In this document: piece after piece, positions 34,164 through 43,792 of the stretch
Layout of the letters: each line of letters starts with the position of its first letter
Numbering within the stretch: the first letter of the stretch is position 1
Assembly: GCA_944389075.1 (NCBI GenBank)
Contig: CALXLA010000049.1
Location: forward strand, 1-52,236
Source of the DNA: an uncultured Spirochaetaceae bacterium
GTDB taxonomy: Bacteria > Spirochaetota > Spirochaetia > Sphaerochaetales > Sphaerochaetaceae
Direction of reading: 5' to 3'
Length of the DNA stretch: 52,236 nt
Translations under genes and position numbers: made by a program
Notes under the pieces: generated by a model
Databases searched by the model: none
Seen by the model: only the letters and a program-made list of their open reading frames with translations
Told to the model about the DNA's origin: nothing

Positions 34164-35254
34164 CAAGACAATTCAGAATCTGCTTCAGATTGGCAATAAT
34201 ATTGATAGCTGCATTGGCAGCAGTGCTTATCGCATCGGTCATCCTCTGGATAATAGGCGCTGATGCAAGTGCCACTTTCTATACGATCTGCATAGAGCCT
34301 CTTACGAATAAGCTCCACATCACAGAAGTCCTTATAAGAGCAATACCGCTATGCATAATAGCCCTTGGAATATCAGTGGCATACCGATCCGGAATCATAA
34401 ACATCGGAGCTGAAGGCCAGATGGCCATAGGAATACTGGCTTTCACAGGTGTTGCACTTGCCTTCCCTGACGTACCAAGGCCTTTGCTTCTTCCTGCGGC
34501 GCTTCTCGCAGCTGTCATAGGAGGTGGCTTATGGGGCTTCATCCCTGGAATCCTGAAGGCAAAACTGAATGTATCTGAGCTTCTTTCCACAGTCATGCTC
34601 AATTACATAGCAGCTCAGCTCTATTCACTGTGTCTCAGGACAATATATCTGGATCCTGCGGAAAAAGTGTATGGAACAGGAACTCCACAATCGATGCGTC
34701 TTACCGAGAATGTATGGATTGGAAGGCTTTCTGGCAGGCTTCACTATGGTGTATTCATAGCCATAGCGCTTGCAGTATTCATATTCTTCCTTATGTGGAA
34801 GACGACTATGGGATTCAAGATGAGGGCTGCTGGCTCACAGGACAGGGCTTCAAGATATGCTGGAATCAATGTTCCTGCATATATAACGATAGCCATCATG
34901 ATCTCAGGTGCATTCGCAGGGCTTGCAGGCGGCATAGAAATCGCAGGTGTGCACAGACGTGCAATCGAAGGGGTGACTAACAATTATGGCTTCTCAGGAA
35001 TAGTCGTAGCCCTCTTCGGAGGTCTCCATCCATTCGGAATACTACCTGCCTCATTCTTCTTCGGACTTCTGATCTACGGATCGACTCTGGCGCCTAGCAA
35101 GGTCGGAGTCCCTGCGAATATCGTGCAGGTAATGCAGGGAATCATAATAATAGTAATAGTGACAGCCCAGATGGTTCTCTCGAATACATACTTCCAGGAT
35201 AGGGTATGGAGGAAATACTCAGCCCTCAAGGCTGGCAAAGGAGGAAAGAAATGA
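34160..35254 (+). CDS. ABC transporter permease (nucleoside/BMP type), first subunit
   Basis: 364 aa with about nine hydrophobic helices. The conserved G-I-S-V-A-Y-R-S-G-I-I-N-I-G-A-E-G-Q motif near 75 and A-G-S-Q-D-R-A-S-R-Y-A-G-I-N near 223 place it in the BPD_transp_2 family that pairs with BMP proteins. It starts in the ATGA overlap with the ATPase and ends in an ATGA overlap with the second permease. Confidence 0.92.
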   Translation: MTRQFRICFRLAIILIAALAAVLIASVILWIIGADASATFYTICIEPLTNKLHITEVLIRAIPLCIIALGISVAYRSGIINIGAEGQMAIGILAFTGVALAFPDVPRPLLLPAALLAAVIGGGLWGFIPGILKAKLNVSELLSTVMLNYIAAQLYSLCLRTIYLDPAEKVYGTGTPQSMRLTENVWIGRLSGRLHYGVFIAIALAVFIFFLMWKTTMGFKMRAAGSQDRASRYAGINVPAYITIAIMISGAFAGLAGGIEIAGVHRRAIEGVTNNYGFSGIVVALFGGLHPFGILPASFFFGLLIYGSTLAPSKVGVPANIVQVMQGIIIIVIVTAQMVLSNTYFQDRVWRKYSALKAGKGGKK

Positions 35255-36198
35255 TCGATATCATCACAAACATGCTTTCAATGTGCATTCCTTTCTCTGT
35301 CGCCCTTCTTCTGGCTTCCATAGGAGAGATGTTCAATCAGAGAGCTGGTATATTCAACCTTGGCTGCGAGGGTATAATGGCTATGGGTGCATTCCTTGGC
35401 ATGCTCATACCATTCGCTGCAGGACATGGTGGTGCTACTCCACAAGTATATAATCTCCTTGGATTCATAACAGCGGGTGCTGCAGGAGCTCTTCTTGGTC
35501 TTGTATTCGGTGTTGTCACAATCACATTCCGTGCACCTCAGGGAATCGCAGGAATAGGTCTGCAGATGTTCGGAGTCGGAACAGCAGGTACGCTCTTCAG
35601 GCATTTTGTAGGAGGAACTCAGTCCATACCAGGAATTCCGAATATAGAGATCCCTCTCCTTTCTGATATTCCATTCATAGGAGATGTGTTCTTCTCCCAC
35701 AATCTGGCAGCTTATCTTGCATATCTTTTCATTCCTGTTGCCTGGTATATACTCTTCAAGACACCATGGGGCCTGAGAATAAGGGCTGTAGGAACAAACC
35801 CGAGAGCTGCTGACTCAATGGGTATAAACGTAATGCGAACAAGATATGAATCGCTGATGCTTGGAGGCTGTCTTGCGGGACTTGCAGGCGCTTATCTGTC
35901 GATTGCTCAGGCAAAGATGTTCTCTGATACTCTCATATCAGGAAGAGGATTCATAGCAGTTGCCCTTGTCTATTTCGGGCACTGGCATCCTCTGCAGATC
36001 ATGGGAGGAGCTCTCCTTTTCACATTCGCCCAGACTTTCCAGACACAGATACAGTCGATGGGAATATCATTCCCATACGAGATTGCCGTAATGCTTCCTT
36101 ACATACTTGTAATTGTTGTCCTGTCATTCACATCAAGAAACCAGACAACAGCACCTACAGCACTCGGAAAGCCATTCAACAGGGAAATAAGAACCTGA
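35251..36198 (+). CDS. ABC transporter permease (nucleoside/BMP type), second subunit
   Basis: 315 aa from ATG 35251, chosen over 35206 because AAAGGAGGAAAG lies just upstream and because the ATG overlaps the preceding stop. The motif F-N-Q-R-A-G-I-F-N-L-G-C-E-G near 28 and V-G-T-N-P-R-A-A-D-S-M-G-I-N near 193 are typical of the partner permease. A terminator follows the stop, closing the four-gene unit. Confidence 0.92.
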   Translation: MIDIITNMLSMCIPFSVALLLASIGEMFNQRAGIFNLGCEGIMAMGAFLGMLIPFAAGHGGATPQVYNLLGFITAGAAGALLGLVFGVVTITFRAPQGIAGIGLQMFGVGTAGTLFRHFVGGTQSIPGIPNIEIPLLSDIPFIGDVFFSHNLAAYLAYLFIPVAWYILFKTPWGLRIRAVGTNPRAADSMGINVMRTRYESLMLGGCLAGLAGAYLSIAQAKMFSDTLISGRGFIAVALVYFGHWHPLQIMGGALLFTFAQTFQTQIQSMGISFPYEIAVMLPYILVIVVLSFTSRNQTTAPTALGKPFNREIRT

Positions 36199-36204
36199 TC
36201 AGAC

Positions 36205-36237
36205 AGAGGGCACTGCTCATACGGCAGTGCTCTCTTT
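36205..36237 (+). terminator. Terminator of the BMP transporter operon
   Basis: AGAGGGCACTGC (36205-36216) pairs with GCAGTGCTCTCT (36224-36235) with one G-T pair and a 7-nt loop, followed by TT-AT. It touches the stop of the convergent ATPase gene. Confidence 0.8.
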
Positions 36238-37603
36238 ATGAATAAAGATCATCTCCAGTAATCAGGATATAATCATCTGAAGAACCTGCAGCAAATCCAT
36301 TGATCGAGGCAAATCCGATCCTGATATTACCAAGTCCTTTGACCTTCCTTATCTTATCTGCCTCAGATTCTATTTCAGACCGGGACATTGGCCTTGAAAG
36401 GAATTTCACTTCATAGAATCTGTAATAATCCCTCAGCTGTATCACTGTATCGAATTCGCCATTTTCCTTTGTCTCAGGATTGTCATACCAGTATCTGCCT
36501 ATATCCAGAACAGGACATCCCTCTATATCTGATGCATTTCTTCTCAGATAATCCATGACAATACCCTCAAACCTGTAGCTTATGAATGTCTTCAGGGATG
36601 GTTCTATATATGAATCATAGAAATCATTCTCATTTATATTCTGAAGGGCCGGGATATTCGGGAATACGTATGTGTAATAGAAACATACAAGGTTATCAAC
36701 TATGGAATAATATGACTTCTTCTTATCATTTTTCCTGTTGATAGGAGCAATCTGAGCTATCAGGCCTAAATCCTGGAGCAATGCAAGATACTTGCTCAGA
36801 AGACCATTTGATGCAATGTTCAGGCTGCTTTCTATCTGGCTGTATCTTACCTTCCCATTGCCTATTATCCTGAGTATATCATTCAGTATAGATACCTTCC
36901 CAAGTTCCTTGAACAGGATGTATTCGATATAGTTCCTGGCAATTCCATTCTGACGCAATAACGATGATACGATATTTTCCTTTATGCTCTTTCCATAGCC
37001 GATATTCTCAAGAATATATGGGCATCCTCCGAAAACAGAATGGATGCATGCTTTTTCATAAGGTGTCTTGTCTCTATAGAAAAGCTGTGCATCATGATAA
37101 TTCAGTTCCCTTACATTCTGGATCAGCTGGAATCTGCCGAATAATGGATTTTCCTCTTCAAGGAGCTCTTTCATCATCGTGACATGAGACCCTGTAAGTA
37201 TGATTTTGATATTCCCAGGAAGATTATCTATGATCTGCTTGAACTCGGAATCGACTTCCATTGCTGGCTTGTTCTGCTTCAGATACTGATATTCATCTAT
37301 GATTATAAGAAGCGGTTTCTGATAAATCCCTAAAATCCGGAAAAGATCCAAGAACATACTGAAAGATCCGAGCTTAATGCCGAGCTTATCCTCGAAATAC
37401 TTCGTAAGCAGTTCAAGATTTGTATCATAGCGTCCATCAAGAGCTTCAAAGAAAATACAGTCGCATGTATTAGCAGAAAGCACATGCTTCAGTAGAGATG
37501 TCTTCCCTACACGCCTCTTACCATAAATCAATGCTGCTTTCTGATTAGCTGAGCTGATAAATTCATTGAGTTCATTTATTTCCTTATTGCGACCTACAAA
37601 CAC
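36236..37603 (-). CDS. Archaeal-type AAA ATPase with DUF234-like C-terminal domain
   Basis: 455 aa. It starts at GTG 37603 with AAGGAG 5 nt upstream. Walker A is G-K-R-R-V-G-K-T-S near 29, Walker B I-I-I-D-E-Y-Q-Y near 100, and the sensor segment L-T-G-S-H near 137. A winged helix (about 225-290) precedes a C-terminal nuclease-like region containing the E-V-K-F-L motif near 400. These orphan ATPases are abundant in gut bacteria and archaea, vary between strains, and lack a settled role. AT-rich flanking DNA and lack of operon partners suggest it was acquired. Confidence 0.82.
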   Translation of the reverse strand: MFVGRNKEINELNEFISSANQKAALIYGKRRVGKTSLLKHVLSANTCDCIFFEALDGRYDTNLELLTKYFEDKLGIKLGSFSMFLDLFRILGIYQKPLLIIIDEYQYLKQNKPAMEVDSEFKQIIDNLPGNIKIILTGSHVTMMKELLEEENPLFGRFQLIQNVRELNYHDAQLFYRDKTPYEKACIHSVFGGCPYILENIGYGKSIKENIVSSLLRQNGIARNYIEYILFKELGKVSILNDILRIIGNGKVRYSQIESSLNIASNGLLSKYLALLQDLGLIAQIAPINRKNDKKKSYYSIVDNLVCFYYTYVFPNIPALQNINENDFYDSYIEPSLKTFISYRFEGIVMDYLRRNASDIEGCPVLDIGRYWYDNPETKENGEFDTVIQLRDYYRFYEVKFLSRPMSRSEIESEADKIRKVKGLGNIRIGFASINGFAAGSSDDYILITGDDLYS

Positions 37604-37614
37604 AGCGTCTCCTT

Positions 37615-37718
37615 ACTGAATTATTTTTCACTTATATTTTATTCAGTATTATTTTCTTATGAATAAAACAAACAGTCAATCAGAGAAAACAGTATATCTA
37701 ACTGAATTATTTTTCACT
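37615..37718. repeat. 18-bp direct repeats upstream of the orphan ATPase gene
   Basis: ACTGAATTATTTTTCACT occurs at 37615-37632 and 37701-37718, starts 86 bp apart. An inverted ATTCAGT at 37641-37647 faces the first copy. The nearer copy ends 12 bp above the GTG start, covering where the promoter or ribosome site would be, so the repeats may be regulator sites or insertion footprints. Confidence 0.65.
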
Positions 37719-37989
37719 GAAAAAATTCGTCAGTAATTTGCAATTAAATAAAAATATTTATGTTTATCGGATTTTTTATCTTATTGTTTTACAAATCATT
37801 TTTGATTGCAAACTTTGGCAATAAATCAAAACTTATGAGAATAGTATCCAATTGTTTTCTACAGATTGATAAATAAAGCAAAAAATGAGATTAGATTAAA
37901 GCTCTAGATATCATATCATCCTCTGGATTTGCTTTTGATACATCTGCTTATCCAGATACATTCATCTCAGGATATGAACTATATGAATA
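37719..37989. other. AT-rich intergenic DNA, no gene recognised
   Basis: About 270 bp of strongly AT-rich sequence between the ATPase promoter region and the jag terminator. I see no ORF, hairpin or RNA gene. It may be degraded flanking DNA brought in with the ATPase gene. Confidence 0.45.
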
Positions 37990-38014
37990 ATGAGGAGGGT
38001 CTATCCCTCCTCAT
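37990..38014 (-). terminator. Terminator of the dnaA-to-jag block
   Basis: ATGAGGAGGG (37990-37999) and CCCTCCTCAT (38005-38014) form a perfect 10-bp stem with a 5-nt loop, 9 bp after the jag stop. The following T-run on the minus strand is weak (TATTCAT). Confidence 0.75.
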
Positions 38015-38022
38015 CTCCAGCC

Positions 38023-38706
38023 TTACTTGCCCTGAGGTATGATCCTTACCTGCTTGTAAAGGCCTTCTCCTTCGCTCTTTGTGTCTATTCCATCGACATC
38101 ATTGAGCGCTGTATGGACAAGTCTCCTCTCGAATGGATTCATAGGCTCAAGAAGCTTTGACTTGCCTGTGCGCTTCACTATCTGAGCAGTCTTGTACGCT
38201 GTACGGATAATCTGCTCCTCATGCCTCATCCTGTAGTTCTCGCTGTCCACCACAACCTTGATATCAGGATTGATATTCCCAGCATAGACATTGACTATAA
38301 GCTGGATAGCATCGAGATTCTTTCCCTTTCTTCCTATTATTATCGAAGAATCTTGGCTTTCGATGCTGAGGCCTATCTTGCTTCCTCTGCGGAAAGAAAC
38401 TGAGACACTGCATTCGTATCCCATCTTCTGAATCAGCGTCTCCGTGAACTCAATGATCTTCTTCTCAGTGTCATTCACGGCTTCGATGGAATCAGAACCC
38501 GATGGCTCTTCCTCATCTTCTTCATATTCATCAGCACTGCTGTCATCGCCATAATAGACTCTGATCTTGACATTGCTCTTCTTGAAGAAGCTCTTCTTTG
38601 TATTCTCTATAATCTCAACATCGAACTGGCTGCGCTCGATTCCAAGAGCTTCTACAGCCTTATCGATTGCTTCCTGTTCTGTCCTGCCTTCAAAATCACT
38701 GTACAT
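38023..38706 (-). CDS. jag: Jag/KhpB RNA-binding protein
   Basis: 227 aa in the usual Jag order: Jag-N domain (1-50, with K-K-S-F-F-K-K), an acidic linker (about 57-75), a KH-like domain with the I-I-I-G-R-K-G-K-N-L loop near 126, and an R3H domain with N-P-F-E-R-R-L-V-H near 192. It binds RNA and affects cell elongation or membrane protein biogenesis in other bacteria. It follows yidC after two bases, the standard arrangement. Confidence 0.93.
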   Translation of the reverse strand: MYSDFEGRTEQEAIDKAVEALGIERSQFDVEIIENTKKSFFKKSNVKIRVYYGDDSSADEYEEDEEEPSGSDSIEAVNDTEKKIIEFTETLIQKMGYECSVSVSFRRGSKIGLSIESQDSSIIIGRKGKNLDAIQLIVNVYAGNINPDIKVVVDSENYRMRHEEQIIRTAYKTAQIVKRTGKSKLLEPMNPFERRLVHTALNDVDGIDTKSEGEGLYKQVRIIPQGK

Positions 38707-38708
38707 TG

Positions 38709-40529
38709 TTATTTTCTCCTTCTTTTCCTTGCTTCTTTCTTAGCCTGCTTCTCAGCATCTTTCTCTGCTATTTCCTCAGCATAGGCTCCCATTCTCTTCT
38801 TGTTCACAAAGAGCTGCTGGCCAATCGATATCACGTTGACTGTCGACCAGTAGAGAAGAAGTCCAGATGGTGCATTGTACATGATGAAGAAGAACATGAT
38901 AGGCATACCATATGTCATGAACTTCATCATTCCATTCTGAGCAGATGCCGTGGATCCTGACTGTGTTATCTTCATTGAGAAAATCATTGAGATGACATAG
39001 AGGATCGGAAGAAGATGGATGTCCCTTCCAAGCAGAGGTATCGAGAATGAAAGCGTGTATATCGTATCAGGAATAGAAAGATCTGGTATCCATCCCGGAA
39101 TGAACATCGATCCCCTGAGGTCGAAGTTAGTATTGAGAAGACCATAAAGCGCAATGAATATAGGGAACTGGATAAGCATTGGAAGACATGATCCCATAGG
39201 ATTGATCTTCTCATCCTTATAGAGCTTTGCCATTGCAGCATTCTGTGCTTCTGGATTATCAGGGAACTTGTTCTTTATCTCCTCGATCTTAGGAGTAAGT
39301 GCGCTCATCTTTGCGGTAGATTCCATGCCCTTCTTCGAAAGAGGCTGAAGAATAAGCTTGATGAGAATCGTAAGAAGTATGATAGCAACACCATAATTAG
39401 GTATGAATCTGTAGAAGAACTGAAGAATCCAGTTGAGTATAGTCTCAAGCCATGAGAGCCAGTTTCCATCAAGAACTTTATTGAGCTCTGCTTCATTTAT
39501 ATTGAAGACATTCTCGTTTGATCTGTTATAGATATCGAGATAACGAGATACCTTTGGTCCTGCATAGAATGAATAGATATCACGGATCTCGGAATCACCA
39601 GCTGCGCTTCTCACAAAGCCAATCGTGTTCTCCTGAGGAATAGATCCTTCATTCTCTGATGTGTGGTTATCAGCGATAGCATTGACAACAGGCACATCGC
39701 TTTCAGGCATGAGCACGAATGTGAAGTACTTCCCTGAAAGGCTCATCCAGTCAACAGCATCCTCAGGATCTGACACGAATGAACCATCACGTTCAAAGCT
39801 TACATTCCTCTTATCATTTCTATCGCTGTACTTTATCTCTACTCTCCTCCAGTCATAGTTGGATGAAAGGGATTCGAATGCAGGTCCTACCTGAGGTCCT
39901 ACAGCGATTGTATACATTGCATTATCCGAATTAATAGGAACAGCACTGCCATCAGGAGTATATGCTCTTACAGCTACCTGTATCAGATATTCTCCATCGA
40001 GAGGAATCGCGTAGCTCTTTTCGAATGTGAAGACCTCTCCTGTATCATCAAGCTGGAATGATCTTGTGAATGTAACTCTTGTGATATCATTGCCTGAATT
40101 GATAGAAGAAATATCAAGTTCTTCGATTTTATAGCTAAATGGGACATCAATTGGATGAGATGTACCATTTTCAGCATAGATGGTGAATGCATCTGGATCA
40201 TTCTCGCCCTTGAAAAGAAGCTCAACAGGCTCACCTTTATCAAGATGATTCGCAAGCTTGATAGAAGAGATACCTGCACCAGCTGGATTGAATGTGATTA
40301 TGAATTCACCGCTTTTCACTTCAAATGTGGAAGTGTCAGGATCCTGGCCTAATGCTGTTATGCCCAGCGATGACTGCGCAGGAAGAGATGGCTCATCTCC
40401 TACGGACTCAACAGTCTCGACAGGTACTGGCTCTGTCGCTTCAGGCATAAAGAACATTGTCTGAATCGTCATTGCTACAGTTATGACAATAACTGACAGC
40501 ACAATCGCAATGATAGTATTCCTATCCAT
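38709..40529 (-). CDS. yidC: Membrane protein insertase YidC
   Basis: 606 aa, the long Gram-negative type: an N-terminal helix (I-I-A-I-V-L-S-V-I-V-I), a periplasmic beta domain (about 60-340), then the insertase core with N-W-I-L-Q-F-F-Y-R-F near 365 and several C-terminal helices, ending in a basic tail. It inserts membrane proteins alone or with Sec. AAAGGAGTT fixes the start. No yidD-like gene lies in the 66-bp gap to rnpA. Confidence 0.95.
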   Translation of the reverse strand: MDRNTIIAIVLSVIVITVAMTIQTMFFMPEATEPVPVETVESVGDEPSLPAQSSLGITALGQDPDTSTFEVKSGEFIITFNPAGAGISSIKLANHLDKGEPVELLFKGENDPDAFTIYAENGTSHPIDVPFSYKIEELDISSINSGNDITRVTFTRSFQLDDTGEVFTFEKSYAIPLDGEYLIQVAVRAYTPDGSAVPINSDNAMYTIAVGPQVGPAFESLSSNYDWRRVEIKYSDRNDKRNVSFERDGSFVSDPEDAVDWMSLSGKYFTFVLMPESDVPVVNAIADNHTSENEGSIPQENTIGFVRSAAGDSEIRDIYSFYAGPKVSRYLDIYNRSNENVFNINEAELNKVLDGNWLSWLETILNWILQFFYRFIPNYGVAIILLTILIKLILQPLSKKGMESTAKMSALTPKIEEIKNKFPDNPEAQNAAMAKLYKDEKINPMGSCLPMLIQFPIFIALYGLLNTNFDLRGSMFIPGWIPDLSIPDTIYTLSFSIPLLGRDIHLLPILYVISMIFSMKITQSGSTASAQNGMMKFMTYGMPIMFFFIMYNAPSGLLLYWSTVNVISIGQQLFVNKKRMGAYAEEIAEKDAEKQAKKEARKRRRK

Positions 40530-40595
40530 TGTAACTCCTTTTAGATTGTACCTGGAAAGCTGGAATAGGAAACTCTGCTGATGAGACTGTAGGAA

Positions 40596-40958
40596 CTATC
40601 TTCGGTAAACTCTGTCCAGAAGTTTTGTGAAACCGGACTCAAGCATAGAGAAACCGGAGACCTTCCCAGGATACACTACAAGGACAAAATCATGTCCTTT
40701 GCTTTCTTCAGGATTCTCTTCCTGTATTCTCCCTTCATAAAGCCTGAATATCTCTTTAGCCCTGCGCCTTACAAGATTGCGGTCAACAGCCCTTCCGAAA
40801 TGCTTTGCCGGGATAACGATTATGCGGTCATAGCCAAAATCGTTGGAAGATGCAATCAATCGCATTCCAGAGACAGATTCGCTTTTACCTTCCCTGAATA
40901 TGCGATTGATATCCTGCTTTTTCCTGATGATTTCTCTCTTAGTAAGGCTTCTTCTCAT
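40596..40958 (-). CDS. rnpA: Ribonuclease P protein component
   Basis: 120 aa from ATG 40958, which begins [13 protein letters not shown]. The signature [13 protein letters not shown] appears near 68 (usually R-N-x-x-K-R). It helps the RNase P RNA process tRNA 5' ends. The start lies 20 bp inside rpmH; the longer frame upstream is rpmH sequence read in another phase. No Shine-Dalgarno is seen, so coupling to rpmH translation is likely. Confidence 0.92.
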   Translation of the reverse strand: MRRSLTKREIIRKKQDINRIFREGKSESVSGMRLIASSNDFGYDRIIVIPAKHFGRAVDRNLVRRRAKEIFRLYEGRIQEENPEESKGHDFVLVVYPGKVSGFSMLESGFTKLLDRVYRR

Positions 40959-41106
40959 CGCTAGCTGTAAGGCTGTGTCTGCCCTTTGCCCTGCGACGAG
41001 CAAGAACGAGCCGGCCACCCTTTGTTGCCATTCTAGCACGGAAACCGAACTTTCTTGTCCTCTTCATCTTGCTTGGTTGATAGGTTCTCTTTCCTTTGTA
41101 ACTCAT
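40939..41106 (-). CDS. rpmH: Ribosomal protein bL34
   Basis: 55 aa, below the size of most ORF calls. It begins [18 protein letters not shown] and contains [12 protein letters not shown] and L-A-R-R-R-A-K-G-R, the bL34 signature. A C-terminal extension of about 10 residues (S-D-E-K-K-P-Y) exceeds the usual 44-46 residues and reaches into rnpA. GGAG lies 6 nt before ATG 41106. Confidence 0.95.
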   Translation of the reverse strand: MSYKGKRTYQPSKMKRTRKFGFRARMATKGGRLVLARRRAKGRHSLTASDEKKPY

Positions 41107-41202
41107 TTATAACTCCAAATCTCACGCCCGTAAGCGAATATAATCAGTACTGCAGGGCAAATACCCACAGAAATAAGATATTATCAAAGGGGGATACAGT
41201 GG

Positions 41203-41484
41203 TCAATATACAACTTCAACCTTAATTGAACTGACTTTATCTTCGGGAAACATTCTGTTGAATGCATATATAATGGATCTTTTCCTGAGGACAACGAGGT
41301 TTGAAGCTGCGCTTCCTTTAGCCTTCACATATAGAACACCATTCTCTATCCTATCGAAATCAGTAAGTCTGGCAAGCTGCTCTCCCGCTATATCAGGCCA
41401 TACTGAATGATAGTTCTTTACATCATCCAGACCCTTCACATAATCATTTACCAGTTCGCTTATAGTCTTAACTTCTATTTTCAT
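41203..41484 (-). CDS. DUF721 protein (DciA-like)
   Basis: 93 aa. The core W-P-D-I-A-G-E-Q-L-A near 29 and V-L-Y-V-K-A-K-G-S-A near 51 match DUF721, whose members include DciA, the replicative helicase operator in bacteria lacking DnaC/DnaI. Position beside recF supports a replication role. The start overlaps the recF stop by 4 nt. A 96-bp gap to rpmH follows, in which I see no sure promoter. Confidence 0.85.
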   Translation of the reverse strand: MKIEVKTISELVNDYVKGLDDVKNYHSVWPDIAGEQLARLTDFDRIENGVLYVKAKGSAASNLVVLRKRSIIYAFNRMFPEDKVSSIKVEVVY

Positions 41485-42557
41485 ATCAGCGAGAATCTCC
41501 CATTCTCAACAGCGAAGAAATCAGCCTTCTTTCCTTCATCGAAATACTTCTCCCTTGGAAGGAATGTATAGAAAGCCTGGGAATAGCCTGAAAGCTCGGA
41601 AAGAAGAAGAGAACGCTTCCTGTCATCAAGCTCAAGAAGAACATCATCAAGAAGGATTACTGGCTTTCTTCCTGTCATTCTTGAGAAATATATGGATTCT
41701 GATATGCGGAAAAGCAAAGAGCATAGCCTTATCTGACCTGTGGATCCTATCGATGAGAAAGGAATTCCTCCATACATCACCGAGAACCTGTCTCTATGTA
41801 TTCCGCTTGTTGTGCATGACATCTTGAGATCCCTTTCCTCTGTAGACTCAAGATAGGATACTATCTCATCTTTCTCGGTCATATCGCTCCAGGATGGCTG
41901 ATATTTTATCTCAAGCTCCATATCAGTCCCTGATATCTTCCTGAAAAGCTCTGGAAATATCTTATTGAAATCGTAAATAGCAGCAGCTCTTGCAGCCATT
42001 ATATCAAGACCTATGGAGGCAAGACGCTCATCATAGAGATGAATGAGGGATGGATTGGTCTTTATGGCGGCATTGCGTTGCATGAGCATAATCCGGTAGC
42101 TTCTTGAGTTATCGAAGAAAAGTGGCGAATGAAGGCTCATCATCTGATCAAAGAATCTTCGCCTCGTATCAGGTTCTCCTTTTATGAAATCTATGTCCTC
42201 GTGGGTGAATGCTATGCATGGAAACCGATAGATGAGCTCTTTTCTGTCAGTGATTTCCTTTCCATCGAGCAATATCTTCCTTTTTCCTTCATAGAAGGAT
42301 GTGGTTATCCTTTCAGTCTCACCATATTCATTCTCGAAATCAGCAGAAAGGGTGAACCCTTCCTCTCCATGCATTACAGCCTGCTTGAGATGGCTTGTCC
42401 TGAACGAAGATCCATAACAGAGTATGTATATGGCTTCAAGGAAATTTGTCTTTCCTTGGCCGTTCATGCCTGTAAGAACAATATCCTCCGCGTCTGTCTC
42501 AAGAGAAGCAGAGGATATGTTCCTGAAGTTGCTGAGGCTTACTTTCCTGAACTTCAT
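41481..42557 (-). CDS. recF: DNA replication and repair protein RecF
   Basis: 358 aa. Walker A G-M-N-G-Q-G-K-T-N near 32, the SMC-type signature region with S-I-G-S-T-G-Q-I-R near 270, and V-I-L-L-D-D-V-L-L-E-L-D near 303. RecF helps load RecA at gaps. The start overlaps the last base of the dnaN stop (TGATG). Confidence 0.94.
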   Translation of the reverse strand: MKFRKVSLSNFRNISSASLETDAEDIVLTGMNGQGKTNFLEAIYILCYGSSFRTSHLKQAVMHGEEGFTLSADFENEYGETERITTSFYEGKRKILLDGKEITDRKELIYRFPCIAFTHEDIDFIKGEPDTRRRFFDQMMSLHSPLFFDNSRSYRIMLMQRNAAIKTNPSLIHLYDERLASIGLDIMAARAAAIYDFNKIFPELFRKISGTDMELEIKYQPSWSDMTEKDEIVSYLESTEERDLKMSCTTSGIHRDRFSVMYGGIPFSSIGSTGQIRLCSLLFRISESIYFSRMTGRKPVILLDDVLLELDDRKRSLLLSELSGYSQAFYTFLPREKYFDEGKKADFFAVENGRFSLI

Positions 42558-43678
42558 CAGCTGTTGACCATCGGCATTATCACAAAGACGTAATCTTTCT
42601 CAGGTTCTGGCGTGATGGTCATTGCGCTCTCAGGTGTCCTGAATGAAAGCCTGAAGAACTCAGAGTCTATCTTCTTGATCTGAAGGGTAAGCAGGCTGAC
42701 ATTAAACGTGAACACGGAATCAGGGCCTGAATAAGAGCAGGAAATCTCCTGAGTAGAGTTGCCGAATTCAGTACCTTCGCTGGTGAAGCTCATCTTATCA
42801 TCAGCAATGTGCATATAGATTTTCTTCGTGGAGGAATCGGATGCGAATACGGAAGCAAGTCCAAGAGCCTTGATCACATCATCTGTCCTTACGACACATG
42901 AATACTCAAGATTCTGAGGGATTACTCTCTCATAGTTCGGATAGCTGTGGACAATCGTAGGTGCGTATATAAGCCTGTTTCCTATTTTCGCAAAGACCTT
43001 CCCATCCTCTGGAGCTATTGATATAACGCCTTCGCCAGTTCCTATAGCCTTTACCATGTTAAGGAACTTATCGATGAGGATGGCTGATTTGAAATCAGGA
43101 ATTTCCTGTTCGAATTCCCTTCTCACGCAGCTTAGCTTCTTTCCATCAGTAGCAACCATCACGAGCTTGCCATCTTTCTTCTCGAGATATACGCCTGAAA
43201 GGAAGTGCCTGGTGTCATCTTTTGATGCTACTGCGAATAAAGTCTTGTCGATCATATCGAAGAAAAGTTTCTGTGATATGGTGAAGAATGAATTCTCATC
43301 AGCCGAATCGAGCTCAGGGAATTTATCTGCTTCTATTGTCTTTATAGAGACTTCAATCTTGCTTTTATTATCATCATCTACAGGCTTTATCGTCAGGGCA
43401 CCTTCGCTATCAGATACTTCTATCTCTACGTCTGGCATATTCTTAAGGATGTCATTGAGTTTCTCGCAGAATACAGTCGTAGCGCCAGAAACTATGGTAT
43501 TGACTTCGATTGATGAAGAAAATCCAAGGTTCTGGTCCATAGCTTTGATGATAAGCTCATCATTAGCTGTCGAAAGAAATACATTGCTGGAAATTGAAAG
43601 GGAATTCTTCTTTCCGGCAAAGTTTGATGCATATTCGATTTCCTGCTTGAGCACAGAACAAAGACATGTGAATTTCAT
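42557..43678 (-). CDS. dnaN: DNA polymerase III beta subunit (sliding clamp)
   Basis: 373 aa, the usual length. It begins M-K-F-T-C and ends with the V-I-M-P-M-V-N-S tail (usual form V-x-M-P-M-R). The three-domain clamp pattern includes H-F-L-S-G-V-Y near 150. It tethers the polymerase to DNA. The only Shine-Dalgarno candidate is weak (AAGG 15 nt up). The dnaA-dnaN gap is 336 bp and packed with DnaA boxes. Confidence 0.94.
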   Translation of the reverse strand: MKFTCLCSVLKQEIEYASNFAGKKNSLSISSNVFLSTANDELIIKAMDQNLGFSSSIEVNTIVSGATTVFCEKLNDILKNMPDVEIEVSDSEGALTIKPVDDDNKSKIEVSIKTIEADKFPELDSADENSFFTISQKLFFDMIDKTLFAVASKDDTRHFLSGVYLEKKDGKLVMVATDGKKLSCVRREFEQEIPDFKSAILIDKFLNMVKAIGTGEGVISIAPEDGKVFAKIGNRLIYAPTIVHSYPNYERVIPQNLEYSCVVRTDDVIKALGLASVFASDSSTKKIYMHIADDKMSFTSEGTEFGNSTQEISCSYSGPDSVFTFNVSLLTLQIKKIDSEFFRLSFRTPESAMTITPEPEKDYVFVIMPMVNS

Positions 43679-43792
43679 ATCTTTATTGTGCCTTAAATCT
43701 ATCAGTTCTTCAATTTAGAATTTCAATGGCAATCGCTTCTTTTATTGTTGTTATTATTAAATGAAATTAAATATAGTAGTAATAATAAGGTC

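Noticed and set aside
43056-43718. Open frame of 220 codons on the plus strand
   Set aside because: Antisense to dnaN, which is certain.
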